Assembly: GCA_017517815.1 (NCBI GenBank)
Contig: JAFWYA010000018.1
Span: 45,512-109,511, forward strand
From: Clostridia bacterium
Lineage (GTDB): Bacteria > Bacillota_A > Clostridia > Christensenellales > Aristaeellaceae
Direction: 5' to 3'
DNA length: 64,000 bases
Part shown: positions 9,073-17,586 of the stretch, one piece after another
Layout of the letters: the number at the start of each line of letters is the position of its first letter
Numbering within the stretch: position 1 is the stretch's first letter
Position numbers and translations under genes: made by a program
Notes under the pieces: generated by a model
Database searches by the model: none
What the model was told of the DNA's origin: nothing
Seen by the model: only the letters and a program-made list of their open reading frames with translations

Positions 9073-9711
9073 TCACAAAGCAAGGCCAAAAATCAGCAGC
9101 GCATAGAAAAACGTCGTCTGCCAGCCCATGAGGCTGACCACCAGCGGCCATGGCCGGATCAGCGCATCCCAGCGGGTTTTGGGGCGGGGAAACAGCTGCA
9201 TCACAGCCGTTACCGCATTTACCACACAGGCGACGATCAGCGCCATCAGGTAATGCTTCGCATTGCCAAAAGGCAGCTGCGCAGCCTGTGCATAAACGGC
9301 TGCGGGCGCGGCCACGGGCAGCAGCAGCGGCAGCGGCAGCAGCCCTTTGGCGTTCAGCTTTTCAAAAGCGGCGTCAAGGCGCTGCTTTTCATCCAGAAGC
9401 ACGCGGCAGGTCACCTCGTCGTTGCCCGTCCCGGCGTTAAATAGCGCAGCACCCACATGGTAGTGGATGGAAGCGAAGCTGAAGCCGTACAGCCTGCGCA
9501 AATACGGCAGCATGATCAGCCCGCCAGCCAGCGCCACTGCGGCCATCCACGGCATGCGCCACAGCGCCGCCAGCACGCATGCGGCTGCACACCAGCAGCC
9601 GTACACGCCGCCCGCCGCGCATACGTCTCGGCGCAGATCACAAAGCAGAAGCAGCGGCAGGTGAAGATCATCGGGCGTTTCGTCCCAGGGCTGCTGCAGG
9701 GGCATATTCAT
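9073..9711 (-). CDS. Small multi-pass membrane protein, unknown function
   Basis: A 212-residue product, starting at an ATG with GGAGGA 7 nt upstream; in-frame Met codons further upstream lack a site. It has two hydrophobic segments near residues 35-75, a central charged stretch with DEKQRLDAAFEKLNAKG, then three hydrophobic segments to the C-terminus, so four to five membrane passes are likely. I do not recognise a family. Its position ahead of the exported cyclophilin suggests co-transcription, and it is divergent from the esterase at 9809. Confidence 0.7.
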   Translation of the reverse strand: MNMPLQQPWDETPDDLHLPLLLLCDLRRDVCAAGGVYGCWCAAACVLAALWRMPWMAAVALAGGLIMLPYLRRLYGFSFASIHYHVGAALFNAGTGNDEVTCRVLLDEKQRLDAAFEKLNAKGLLPLPLLLPVAAPAAVYAQAAQLPFGNAKHYLMALIVACVVNAVTAVMQLFPRPKTRWDALIRPWPLVVSLMGWQTTFFYALLIFGLAL

Positions 9712-9808
9712 CAGACATTCCTCCATTTCTTCTGTCATTATCATTCTCTTTCGGGCAGGATTTCCCCTTCGTGTGCGCGAACACAACCACCAAAAGGAGG
9801 GCGCATGC

Positions 9809-10747
9809 ATGAAATATCCCATCAGCCTTGAATTCTTCCCCTATACGCACTTTGTTGCGCCCATCACACGGCCATTTCTGAAAGTGGCGGGCGTTTTCAT
9901 GCGCAAGGTTCCGCGCTTTGTGCGCTGCCACCCGGCGCTGAATACCGAGAACTTCACCGTGGCCGACGGCGTGAAGGTGCTCATGCTCAGCCCCAAAATG
10001 CTCAAGCCCGATGCGCCCTGCCTGGTGTACTTCCATGGCGGCGGCTTTGTGCTGGAGGCCGGGCCCAGCCATTATCAGATGGCCATGACCTATGCCCTCA
10101 AAGCCAACTGCAAGGTGGCCTTTGTGCGCTACCGGCTGGCGCCCAAGCATCCCTTCCCCACGCCGCAGGAGGACTGCTATGCCGCGCTTTTATGGGTGCA
10201 TGAGCACGCAAAAGAGCTGCGCATCGACCCCGGCCGCATCGGCGTGGGCGGCGACAGCGCGGGCGGCACGCTGGCGGCGGCCTGCTGCCAGATGCTGCGC
10301 GACCGCGGCCATGCATTAACGCCCCTGTTTCAGTTGCTGATCTACCCGTGGCTGGACGCGCGCAACGGCCGCGAGGGCTGTCCGGGCAGCGAGTCCTACA
10401 ACCGCTTCACCGACACGCCCATGTGGAATGCCAGCCTGTCCAAAAGGGTCGACCCGCTCATCAACCCCCGCCCGCAGGATACGCCGCTGGCCTATCAGTC
10501 GCCGGTAGAGGCAGCCAGCCACGCCGACCTGCCGCCTGCTTACATCGAGGTGGCGCAGTTTGACTGCCTGCACGACGACGGCGTGCTGTACGCTGAGCTG
10601 CTTGGCAATGCGGGCGTTGAAACACAGCTGCACGAGGTGCCATCCGCCATGCACGGCTTTGACACCAAGGTGAAGGCCCCCACCTCGCAAAGGATGATCC
10701 GCCAGCGCGCGGAATACATGCGCCGCCGCTTTTACGCAGAGGCATAA
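9809..10747 (+). CDS. Alpha/beta hydrolase, hormone-sensitive-lipase-type esterase
   Basis: A 312-residue esterase of the HSL (family IV) group. The oxyanion motif HGGGF is near residue 75; the nucleophile elbow is GGDSAGG; the acid is in the FDCLHDDG segment and the catalytic His in MHGFD near the end. The start at 9809 has AGGAGG 8 nt upstream. The cap region is short and the N-terminus has no signal peptide, so it is cytoplasmic. Likely substrates are short acyl or acetyl esters. It is flanked by a divergent membrane-protein gene and a strong bidirectional terminator. Confidence 0.9.
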   Translation: MKYPISLEFFPYTHFVAPITRPFLKVAGVFMRKVPRFVRCHPALNTENFTVADGVKVLMLSPKMLKPDAPCLVYFHGGGFVLEAGPSHYQMAMTYALKANCKVAFVRYRLAPKHPFPTPQEDCYAALLWVHEHAKELRIDPGRIGVGGDSAGGTLAAACCQMLRDRGHALTPLFQLLIYPWLDARNGREGCPGSESYNRFTDTPMWNASLSKRVDPLINPRPQDTPLAYQSPVEAASHADLPPAYIEVAQFDCLHDDGVLYAELLGNAGVETQLHEVPSAMHGFDTKVKAPTSQRMIRQRAEYMRRRFYAEA

Positions 10748-10754
10748 AAAAATC

Positions 10755-10796
10755 GTCGCCGTTCCCTGCTGTACGCAGAAGAACGGCGACTTTTTT
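10755..10796. terminator. Bidirectional terminator
   Basis: The stem GTCGCCGTTC (10755-10764) pairs with GAACGGCGAC (10781-10790). T6 follows and an A run precedes it. The distal end overlaps the stop codon region of the convergent gene at 10795. Confidence 0.9.
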
Positions 10797-12372
10797 ATGC
10801 TTCTTTCAGATATTGCGTCAGCTTGTCCGGGAAATTGACCGTCATGCCGTCCACGCCGCAGGCGCAGGCATGGCGCATCACTTTCTCGTCGCGCACGCCC
10901 CAGGCGCGCACATTGAAGCCCATGCGGTGCCATCTGTCCACATCCTGCGCCGTGAGCGCAGGTGCAAAGGGGCAGATCTCCTCGCCGCCGATGCGCAGCA
11001 GTTCCTGCTCGTCCTGCGGGGTGATCTCCTTTTTCAGCCAGCCCACCTTCAATTCCGGCGCGCAGGCGCGCACCTTTTCGATGCAGTCAAACATGAAGGA
11101 CGTCACCACGCATCTGGCATTGTATTTGCGGATCATATCGACGATCTGCCTTTCGATGCCGCGCTGCTTGATCTCGATGGCAAGGGTGAGATCGCGCCAG
11201 GCAAACTGCTGCAGAAAATCCTCAAACACGACGATCTTGTCCTTCAGGCCGTTCTTTTCGAAGGTAAACTGCCGCAGTTCGTCCAGCGTATAATCCGGCA
11301 CGCTGCCCTCTGCCCCCGTCAGGCGCAGGATGGTGTCGTCGTGAAACAGCACCAGCACGCCGTCTTTGGTCATTTGCACGTCGGTCTCGATGCCGTTTGC
11401 GCCCATGAACAGGCCGGTATAAAACGACAGCAGCGTATTTTCCGGCGCATATTCGCTGGCGCCGCGGTGCGCATAGTTGATGAAATTCCGCTCATCACAG
11501 GTCACATGCCACTCGCGGCTCCACCTGGCCGTCTGCCCAGGCTGGATGCTGATGGCCTTGTACACCTCGGCGCACACGCAGTACGGCGTGCCCCACACAT
11601 ACACCGTGGACGGCTCAAAGTCGATCCACTCGGACAGGGCAAGCGGCGTGCGGTCGCTGCGCAGCTTCCACGCGCAGGGCCCGTCAAAAGCCTTCACCTC
11701 GCACGGGGCCGAGAAGGAGCCCTCCGCCGCCTTTGTCCAGCCTGCGCCGGTGGGCGTGGGCACAAAGCAGTCGGCAGCGCTGGGCAGCATTTGGGCGCAC
11801 AGCAGGTCGAGGTGGTGCGTTTCATCCGTCGCAAGGCCGCCCAGCGAGACGAAGTTGTGGCAGTATTCGGAAATCTCGATGGGCTTTTCGCCGGTGTTTT
11901 CCAGCTCGCATTCCAGGCGGATCACCCGGCCCAGCAGCTTCACCGTGCGCTTTTCGCGGTAGGCATAGCCGTTCACCGTGGGCGACACGCATTCAAACAC
12001 CGCCGTGTCATCGCCGCAGAGAACCGTGGTGGGAAGGCCTGTGATGCGCTGATCGTCGACGATCGTCCACGGCTGCTGCGTACGCGTGAGCACGCCCACG
12101 CCCACCTTCAGGTACTCTTCGCCAACGGCTGAATCCATCTCGATCTGCGGGCATTTGTACTCGCAGCAAAGCCCCACGCCGCCGGTGGAGGTCTGCCCGG
12201 CCTGCGCGCGCTCAGCCTGCGTAAGGCACACGTCGCCCAGCCACAGGCCGCTGATGAATGCCGCATGCGCAAACCTTGTGCGCTGATAGTCGCTGCTCCA
12301 CGGCGTGAGCAGCTCGGCCTTGAGTTCGCCGTTTGAAATACAGAAACGGTCGCCGGTCGTAATGGGTTTCAT
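10795..12372 (-). CDS. Fusion: aldose-epimerase-like domain plus glycerophosphodiester phosphodiesterase
   Basis: A 525-residue two-domain protein. Residues about 1-290 resemble the galactose-mutarotase-like beta-sandwich: LLTPWSSDYQRTRF at the start, then ENTGEKPIEISEYCHNF and late WSREW. Residues about 297-525 are a GDPD domain: HRGASEYAPENT carries the catalytic His-Arg, IETDVQMTKDG the metal-binding Glu-Asp, and LFHDDT the second His. GDPD enzymes hydrolyse glycerophosphodiesters to glycerol 3-phosphate and an alcohol. There is no signal peptide, so it acts in the cytoplasm. Two consecutive ATGs follow AGGAGG; I chose the second (spacing 6), the first being at 12375. A link between sugar recognition and teichoic-acid or glycerophospho-sugar turnover is inference. 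Confidence 0.85.
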   Translation of the reverse strand: MKPITTGDRFCISNGELKAELLTPWSSDYQRTRFAHAAFISGLWLGDVCLTQAERAQAGQTSTGGVGLCCEYKCPQIEMDSAVGEEYLKVGVGVLTRTQQPWTIVDDQRITGLPTTVLCGDDTAVFECVSPTVNGYAYREKRTVKLLGRVIRLECELENTGEKPIEISEYCHNFVSLGGLATDETHHLDLLCAQMLPSAADCFVPTPTGAGWTKAAEGSFSAPCEVKAFDGPCAWKLRSDRTPLALSEWIDFEPSTVYVWGTPYCVCAEVYKAISIQPGQTARWSREWHVTCDERNFINYAHRGASEYAPENTLLSFYTGLFMGANGIETDVQMTKDGVLVLFHDDTILRLTGAEGSVPDYTLDELRQFTFEKNGLKDKIVVFEDFLQQFAWRDLTLAIEIKQRGIERQIVDMIRKYNARCVVTSFMFDCIEKVRACAPELKVGWLKKEITPQDEQELLRIGGEEICPFAPALTAQDVDRWHRMGFNVRAWGVRDEKVMRHACACGVDGMTVNFPDKLTQYLKEA

Positions 12373-12648
12373 CATATGCCTCCTGAAAACACATTTTTTG
12401 ATATTCTCACCCTGCGCCGGGAATGGCAGTGGAGATCCTCCAGAGGGACAAAACACATGCGGAAACCCTCCTTTTGAATGTGCGTCGTCCACTACATCTG
12501 ATTTTTGTATTTCGGTGCGGGAAATGGGGTTTCCTGCATTGCGCATCTTTCATACAGGGGCTATTGCAGCGCCCAAAACGCATATGTATTATAGAATCAG
12601 CCGTGTTTTGAGAAACAGAATCCCATTCGTCCGGAAGGAGAAATCAGG

Positions 12649-12829
12649 ATGAAAATTCACAGGCTGCTTGCCCTTTTGCTTGCTCTGCTGGCATGACATG
12701 ACCGCCAACGCGCCGGATACGCCCATGAAGCGCGGCGGCTTCGAACCGGTGTTTACCAAAAACGCGGAAACGTTCCTCCGCGAGTATCTGAAAGATGAAA
12801 CCAGCACGATCATCGTGCCGGCAGAATAA
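12649..12829 (+). pseudogene. Remnant of a small exported-protein gene
   Basis: An AAGGAG site precedes ATG at 12649, which opens a short signal-peptide-like stretch (MKIHRLLALLLALLA) that stops at TGA 12694-12696. In the +1 frame an open stretch starts at 12698 (MTANAPDTPM) and ends with TAA at 12827-12829, directly before a strong terminator. The layout of start site, signal peptide, frame break, C-terminal tail and terminator fits a gene that lost its middle. The parent family cannot be named. Confidence 0.4.
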
Positions 12830-12834
12830 AAAAA

Positions 12835-12873
12835 CAACTGCACCCGCCGAAGAAAGCGGGTGCAGTTGTTTTT
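12835..12873. terminator. Bidirectional terminator
   Basis: A 13-bp stem (12835-12847 with 12856-12868) has A7 on the left and T5 on the right. On the minus strand it ends the long operon whose last gene stops at 12877. Confidence 0.92.
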
Positions 12874-12876
12874 GAT

Positions 12877-13890
12877 TTACAGTTTGACCGGCACGCCGCA
12901 GGCCATCAGCACACGCTTGTGCAGCTGACGTTCGTATTCAGGCGTGTAGGGGTTCACCTTCTCGCCGCGCACCATGGCGGCAAAGCTCTCCATCATGCCG
13001 TCATAGCGGTTGTAGGGCTCAAACACCGTATGAACGCCCTTCTCGCCCCAGGGCAGATAGCCGTCGTCATTCAGATAGTATTCTGTCATTTCGGTGTTGA
13101 CCGTTTCGCCGCCCACAAGGCCTTCCAGAGGCTTGATTTCAATGGTGCCTTTGGTGCCGCACACCACCAGCTGTCTGCGCTGGAAGCCGCCGGCCTCAAC
13201 AGCCGTGGTCTTGGCCATGGAAACGCCGTTGCGGTAGTGCATCAGCGCCATGCCAAAGTCCTCGCCTTTGACGCCGTCGGTACCGATCGCCATGTTGAGA
13301 GGCTCGATCCGGTCAGGCCAGCCCTGCAGCTGGCAGATCAGGTCCACCAGGTGGCAGCCCAGGTAGAACATCATGCCGCCCTTGTAGTTGGCCAGCCAGT
13401 TGCGGGTCTTGACAGGATGGATGCAGTTCATCTGCGCTTCCACGCTGTAGATTTCACCCAGCCTGCCGGATTTGACGATCTCAAACATCTTTTGCACAGC
13501 AGGATTGTAGCGGTACATATAACCGGTGTGGAAAACAAGATTCTTCTCTTCCACCACGTCGATCAGGCGGTCAAAATCAGCGTCCACATCGCCGCAGGGC
13601 TTTTCCAGATGGAAGGGAATGCCGCGCTGGGCAGCCATCAGGGCATATTTGGTCTGCAGATTTTCATCGCATTCGATGGTCACGGCGTCCAAACCGGGAA
13701 TGTTGAAAATTTCCTCCACGGTCATTTCGCGGTGGCCGTCATAGGCGCTGTTGCGCGCGCCGGAATGCACGTCCACATCCGCAAAACCAACCAGTTCAAA
13801 GGTATCCGTCAGATGGTTCAGGCTCTTGAACACCTGCGATCCATGCTCGGTATCCGCAGTGCCAATCTGCGCAATTTTCAGCTTTTTCAT
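12877..13890 (-). CDS. Gfo/Idh/MocA family oxidoreductase
   Basis: A 337-residue NAD(P)-dependent sugar oxidoreductase. The Rossmann opening AQIGTADTEHG is near residue 7, the hallmark EKPCGD lies in the HLEKPCGDVD segment, and the C-terminal domain has LGCHLVDLI with a likely catalytic His and LPWGEKGVH. I start at MKKLKIAQIG, which has GAGGAAAG upstream and lies 10 nt behind murQ; the longer frame is unsupported. It is the last gene of the operon that starts at 26939. In this setting it could oxidise or epimerise a sugar or lactyl-sugar intermediate; the substrate is unknown. Confidence 0.88.
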   Translation of the reverse strand: MKKLKIAQIGTADTEHGSQVFKSLNHLTDTFELVGFADVDVHSGARNSAYDGHREMTVEEIFNIPGLDAVTIECDENLQTKYALMAAQRGIPFHLEKPCGDVDADFDRLIDVVEEKNLVFHTGYMYRYNPAVQKMFEIVKSGRLGEIYSVEAQMNCIHPVKTRNWLANYKGGMMFYLGCHLVDLICQLQGWPDRIEPLNMAIGTDGVKGEDFGMALMHYRNGVSMAKTTAVEAGGFQRRQLVVCGTKGTIEIKPLEGLVGGETVNTEMTEYYLNDDGYLPWGEKGVHTVFEPYNRYDGMMESFAAMVRGEKVNPYTPEYERQLHKRVLMACGVPVKL

Positions 13891-13900
13891 GGTTCTTTCC

Positions 13901-14809
13901 TCACTTTGCCAGCATCTGAAGTGCTTCACGGTAATCAGCCGTCCGGGTCAGCACATCTTCCACGTCGGCGCAGCTGCGGCCGGACTTTTCCATCAGCGTG
14001 GCAACAGCCAGCTTGCCGTTGGCCTTGTCCAGCATCTCCTGCGCATGGGCAGGATCGCTGCAGCCGGTCGCCTCGTTGAACAGGCGGATGATCCGGTTGT
14101 TGATTTTGCCATTGTTGGCCGAAATGAAAATCATCAGATTGTCGCAGGTGCGGCCGCAGCGCACCATGACGCCGGTGGACAGCATGTTCATCACCATCTT
14201 CTGAGAGGTGCCGGCCTTCATACGGGTAGAGCCCATGATGACCTCTGCGCCGGTATCCACCTCGATGGGAATATCCGCATGCTGGCTCATCAGCGCACCG
14301 GGATTGCAGGAGATGGACACCGCCAGCGCACCGATGGAACGGGCATAATCCAGCGCGCCGATGCAATAGGGCGTTCTGCCGCTGGCAGCCGCTGCAACCA
14401 CCGTATCCAGAGGCGTAAGGCCAAAGTCCTTCAGCGCCTTTTCACCCAGCTCAGGCAGGTCTTCCTTGGCCTCCTGCGCGCGGAAAACAGCCTCGTGACC
14501 GCCAGCCATGAGACAGATGATATCCTCATAGCCAATGCCATAGGTGGGGCCGCATTCTGCGGCGTCCATAATGCCCAGACGGCCGCTGGTGCCGCAGGCA
14601 GCATACACCATACGACCGCCCTTGCGCATGCGCTCAGCAATGGCATCCACCGCCTTTGCAACCTGAGGCAGCGCTGCCTGCACCGCCAGTGCAACGCTCT
14701 GATCCTCACGGTTAAAGCGTTCCAGCACTTCCAGCGTGGGCATATCCGTAATACCGATGGTATTGGGATTGCGCTGCTCGGTATGAAGCAGTTCAATTCT
14801 CTCTCTCAT
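13901..14809 (-). CDS. murQ: N-acetylmuramic acid 6-phosphate etherase
   Basis: MurQ cleaves the lactyl ether of MurNAc 6-phosphate to give GlcNAc 6-phosphate and D-lactate, a step of cell-wall sugar recycling or use. The 302-residue product contains EQRNPNT near the start, a CGTSGRLG SIS loop, the AAECGPTYG segment with the catalytic Glu, and GSTRMKAGTSQK. I use the ATG at 14809, which lies 11 nt from AAAGGAG; a GTG at 14821 is too close to that site. It begins 8 nt after the kinase stop. A BadF-type kinase immediately upstream of MurQ matches the MurK-MurQ pairing known in clostridia. Confidence 0.93.
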   Translation of the reverse strand: MRERIELLHTEQRNPNTIGITDMPTLEVLERFNREDQSVALAVQAALPQVAKAVDAIAERMRKGGRMVYAACGTSGRLGIMDAAECGPTYGIGYEDIICLMAGGHEAVFRAQEAKEDLPELGEKALKDFGLTPLDTVVAAAASGRTPYCIGALDYARSIGALAVSISCNPGALMSQHADIPIEVDTGAEVIMGSTRMKAGTSQKMVMNMLSTGVMVRCGRTCDNLMIFISANNGKINNRIIRLFNEATGCSDPAHAQEMLDKANGKLAVATLMEKSGRSCADVEDVLTRTADYREALQMLAK

Positions 14810-14817
14810 AGGAACGG

Positions 14818-15762
14818 TCACTCCTTTGTATCATTTCTGCTGAGATTTTCAAGCAGTGCATCAGGATCGAGGCCGCCGGCAAAATGACTGGCAATAACCG
14901 CTGCCCCGCAGACCGGCGCTGCGCTTGCGCGGATGAAATCAACATTTTCACCGGTGTGCTGCTGGACCCGTTCGCGGTACAGCTGGTTTTTCCATAAACT
15001 TCCGCCCATCACCACACGGCGGCTGCCGCTGCGGCGAACAGCCGTGCGAATCGCGCAGGCCATATCCGAAGCCGCTTCATTCAGCTGCTGCAGCGCTGTT
15101 GGATCTGCCTGCTCTGCCGCCTGCAACAGCAGCGGAGCATAGGCGGCAATTTCCGTTTTGACGTCCTGACGGTACAGCCACGGCGCCCATTCATCAGGAT
15201 GGCAGCCCATTTTTTCCATGCACAGCTTCTGCACAAGGCTGGGCGCAATGCGCTCATCCACGGCCCGCAGGGTCACCATCAGGGCCCGGTGGCCCAGGTC
15301 AAAGCCGCTGCCCTCATCCCCCAGCATGTAGCCCCAGCCGCTGATGCGGGTGAGCCTGCCATCCACGCGGTACTGAATGGAAGCGCCGGTTCCGGCGATG
15401 GCAATGGCGCCGTTTTGCATGGCAATACCGGCGGAAAGGGCGTTAGCCGCATCGCTGGCCGCATCGCCGGGCACATCCGGCAGAAAGTCTGCAAAAAACC
15501 GGAGATAATACGCCCGGTTGGTCTGCAAACCGGCGCCGGATATGCCAGCATAATACCCCGCCAAATCGTTCCTGTCAATTCCTGCAGCCTGCAATGCCTC
15601 ACAAATCGCCTGTTTTAATTCAGCCATGGCCTTTTCCGGGCTCTGCCCAGACACGCTGGAAGGTCCGCCCGTTGCCCGGCCAATGATCCGTCCATCCAGC
15701 GTGCACAGCAGGGCATCGGTCTTGGTGCCGCCGCCGTCTACACCCAGAAGATACTGTTTCAT
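14818..15762 (-). CDS. BadF/BcrA-type N-acetylglucosamine/MurNAc kinase
   Basis: A 314-residue ASKHA-fold kinase. Phosphate-1 motif DGGGTKTDA lies near residue 9; phosphate-2 IAGTGASIQY and GWGYMLGDEGSGFDLG follow, and VVMGGS is near the C-terminus. These are features of the GlcNAc kinase and MurK group of the BadF family. It probably phosphorylates an imported N-acetyl amino sugar; with MurQ next door, MurNAc is the best guess. AGGAG lies upstream of the ATG, and the gene begins 16 nt after the DUF4838 gene. Confidence 0.88.
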   Translation of the reverse strand: MKQYLLGVDGGGTKTDALLCTLDGRIIGRATGGPSSVSGQSPEKAMAELKQAICEALQAAGIDRNDLAGYYAGISGAGLQTNRAYYLRFFADFLPDVPGDAASDAANALSAGIAMQNGAIAIAGTGASIQYRVDGRLTRISGWGYMLGDEGSGFDLGHRALMVTLRAVDERIAPSLVQKLCMEKMGCHPDEWAPWLYRQDVKTEIAAYAPLLLQAAEQADPTALQQLNEAASDMACAIRTAVRRSGSRRVVMGGSLWKNQLYRERVQQHTGENVDFIRASAAPVCGAAVIASHFAGGLDPDALLENLSRNDTKE

Positions 15763-15778
15763 GGCAATTCTGCTCCTG

Positions 15779-17584
15779 TTACATCTTGTAGTCGTTGATG
15801 ATCTCGCGCACGCGGTCTTTGCGCAGGGGATGAAGCTTCATCTGTTCCATGGTCTCCTGCAGCGTCCAGCGCTCGTGAATTTCAGTGATGCCGGCCTCGC
15901 GCAGCTCCCAGCTCAGGCGTTCCACCAGCGCGTTGCGGCCGGGAGTTCCTTCAGGCATGCGGCACAGGCTGAGATAGGTCATGCTGATCATCAGCTTGTT
16001 AAGCCGCTTGTGCTGCACGGGGTCCTTGGTGCGCCACATGGCCTCGCCGATCAGGCGGACGCTCTTTTCAAGGAGTTCGTCTGAAATAAAGGGAGATACC
16101 GGCGTTTCGCCAATGCAGATGTGCCACGGGCGAACCGCTTCCTGCCACAGCTCAATGTAGTCGCGAACGATGGGCGCAGCCGCCTCGCCGTAGTAGCCGC
16201 GCAGGAAATCGTTTATGTGGGCTTCCAGATCGCAGTCCGGGTTCCACATCAGCTTGGCCTGCAGAAAGGCTTCCAGCTCGGCCAGATGGCCGCCGCCGCC
16301 CTGCGAGAAGTTGCCCTGCTCCAGAATGCCCGCCACGCCGATGGAGCGGAACAGCTGCAGGTTGCGCTGCAGCACATCAAAGTTAGGCATGGGCAGCAGA
16401 TACTCGCCGAACTGGGTCACATAATCCCACACATACAGATGCTGGGTAATCTTGCCCCACTCGCGCAGGTCATCCAGGAAAGCATGCTCGCCTGCACAGG
16501 CACACTGGGCACGGTTTTGACGGATCTTTTGGGCCTCGGCATCCGGATGAATGGGCGCAAGGGGCTTTCCATCCAGCGGATGGGAGAAGCAGCACTCGAT
16601 GGAGCACAGGCGGACGATCACATTATGGCGCGGACGGATGGTCTTGGGCGCTTTGCGGGTGTACTGATAGGCGAAGGTGTGGATCAGCACATCGGGATAA
16701 TCCTTTTCGATCTCCTCTGCAAGGGCGTTGACAAACAGCAGCATGGTGGCTGCGGGAGATCCCTCCGCCTCGTCGATGGCGCGGCACTTTTCACAGGTGC
16801 AGTAGTTGTACCAGTCGTTCTGAGCCACCGAGAACACGCGGCAGTCCGGGTTTTCCTTGATCCACTCGCGCACTTTGGCGACGGCCAGCTTCAATACATC
16901 CGGATTGGTGAGGCACAGCTGCGTGCGGGGGCCGTTGAGACGCTTGCCGTCCACCTCGGAGAAGTACTCGGGATGGGTATCAAAATAATCCCTGTAGTTG
17001 ATCAGTTCATCAAAGGAATGGTGGAAGTTATAGAACTTCATGCGGCCGCCCTGACGGATGGAGATATCGGCCTTGTTGGAGTTCATACGGTTGCGCACAG
17101 CATAGTCGCCGTCAAAGGCGTCGCTCCAGTAGGCCTCGCGGCTTTCAAAAGCAGGCTTTTCCACACGGTCCAGCTGCGGGAACACCAGCTCGGCAGGCGT
17201 GGGGATCACCGTGCAGTCGCTGGCCAGCCAGCGGATGCCCAGAACCTCCTCCAAAAAGGCATAGACGGCATACAGGGTGCCGCGCGGCGTTGCGCCAGCC
17301 AGCAGCAGCCAGCTTTCGCCCGTTTTCATCACAAAGCCTTCCTCGCCGAGGCTGTCCCAGTCCACCTCGATGCCGTACTCAGCCAGACGGCTGCTGCGGC
17401 CCACCAGAATCTCCTTTGCGGCCTTGGGCTGAAGTTCCGTCTGCGTGGGCAGAGCTGCGCCGCTCATCTGCATCAGGAACTTCTGCAGTTCGTGCGCGGC
17501 CAGCTTGACGGTCTCGTGAACCGGATGCGCCATGATGATATGCCATTCGCTGCAGCCGTTTTTTGCCAACAGATCGTTGCTCAT
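15779..17584 (-). CDS. DUF4838 protein with GH67/GH20b-like N-terminal domain
   Basis: A 601-residue protein. Residues about 10-130 form an N-terminal alpha/beta domain of the kind preceding GH67 and GH20 enzymes (ELQKFLMQMSG, EILVGRSSR, GTLYAVYAFLEEVLGIRWLA). The main part matches DUF4838: a Cys pair in YNYCTCEKCRAID, then LIHTFAYQYTRKAP. No signal peptide, so it is cytoplasmic and would act on imported oligosaccharides. It lacks proof of catalysis, but related families are hexosaminidases and glucuronidases. The ATG lies 2 nt after the upstream stop with AAGGAGG 10 nt ahead, so translation is tightly coupled. A shorter DUF4838 relative sits in the island at 43335. Confidence 0.82.
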   Translation of the reverse strand: MSNDLLAKNGCSEWHIIMAHPVHETVKLAAHELQKFLMQMSGAALPTQTELQPKAAKEILVGRSSRLAEYGIEVDWDSLGEEGFVMKTGESWLLLAGATPRGTLYAVYAFLEEVLGIRWLASDCTVIPTPAELVFPQLDRVEKPAFESREAYWSDAFDGDYAVRNRMNSNKADISIRQGGRMKFYNFHHSFDELINYRDYFDTHPEYFSEVDGKRLNGPRTQLCLTNPDVLKLAVAKVREWIKENPDCRVFSVAQNDWYNYCTCEKCRAIDEAEGSPAATMLLFVNALAEEIEKDYPDVLIHTFAYQYTRKAPKTIRPRHNVIVRLCSIECCFSHPLDGKPLAPIHPDAEAQKIRQNRAQCACAGEHAFLDDLREWGKITQHLYVWDYVTQFGEYLLPMPNFDVLQRNLQLFRSIGVAGILEQGNFSQGGGGHLAELEAFLQAKLMWNPDCDLEAHINDFLRGYYGEAAAPIVRDYIELWQEAVRPWHICIGETPVSPFISDELLEKSVRLIGEAMWRTKDPVQHKRLNKLMISMTYLSLCRMPEGTPGRNALVERLSWELREAGITEIHERWTLQETMEQMKLHPLRKDRVREIINDYKM

Positions 17585-17586
17585 TG

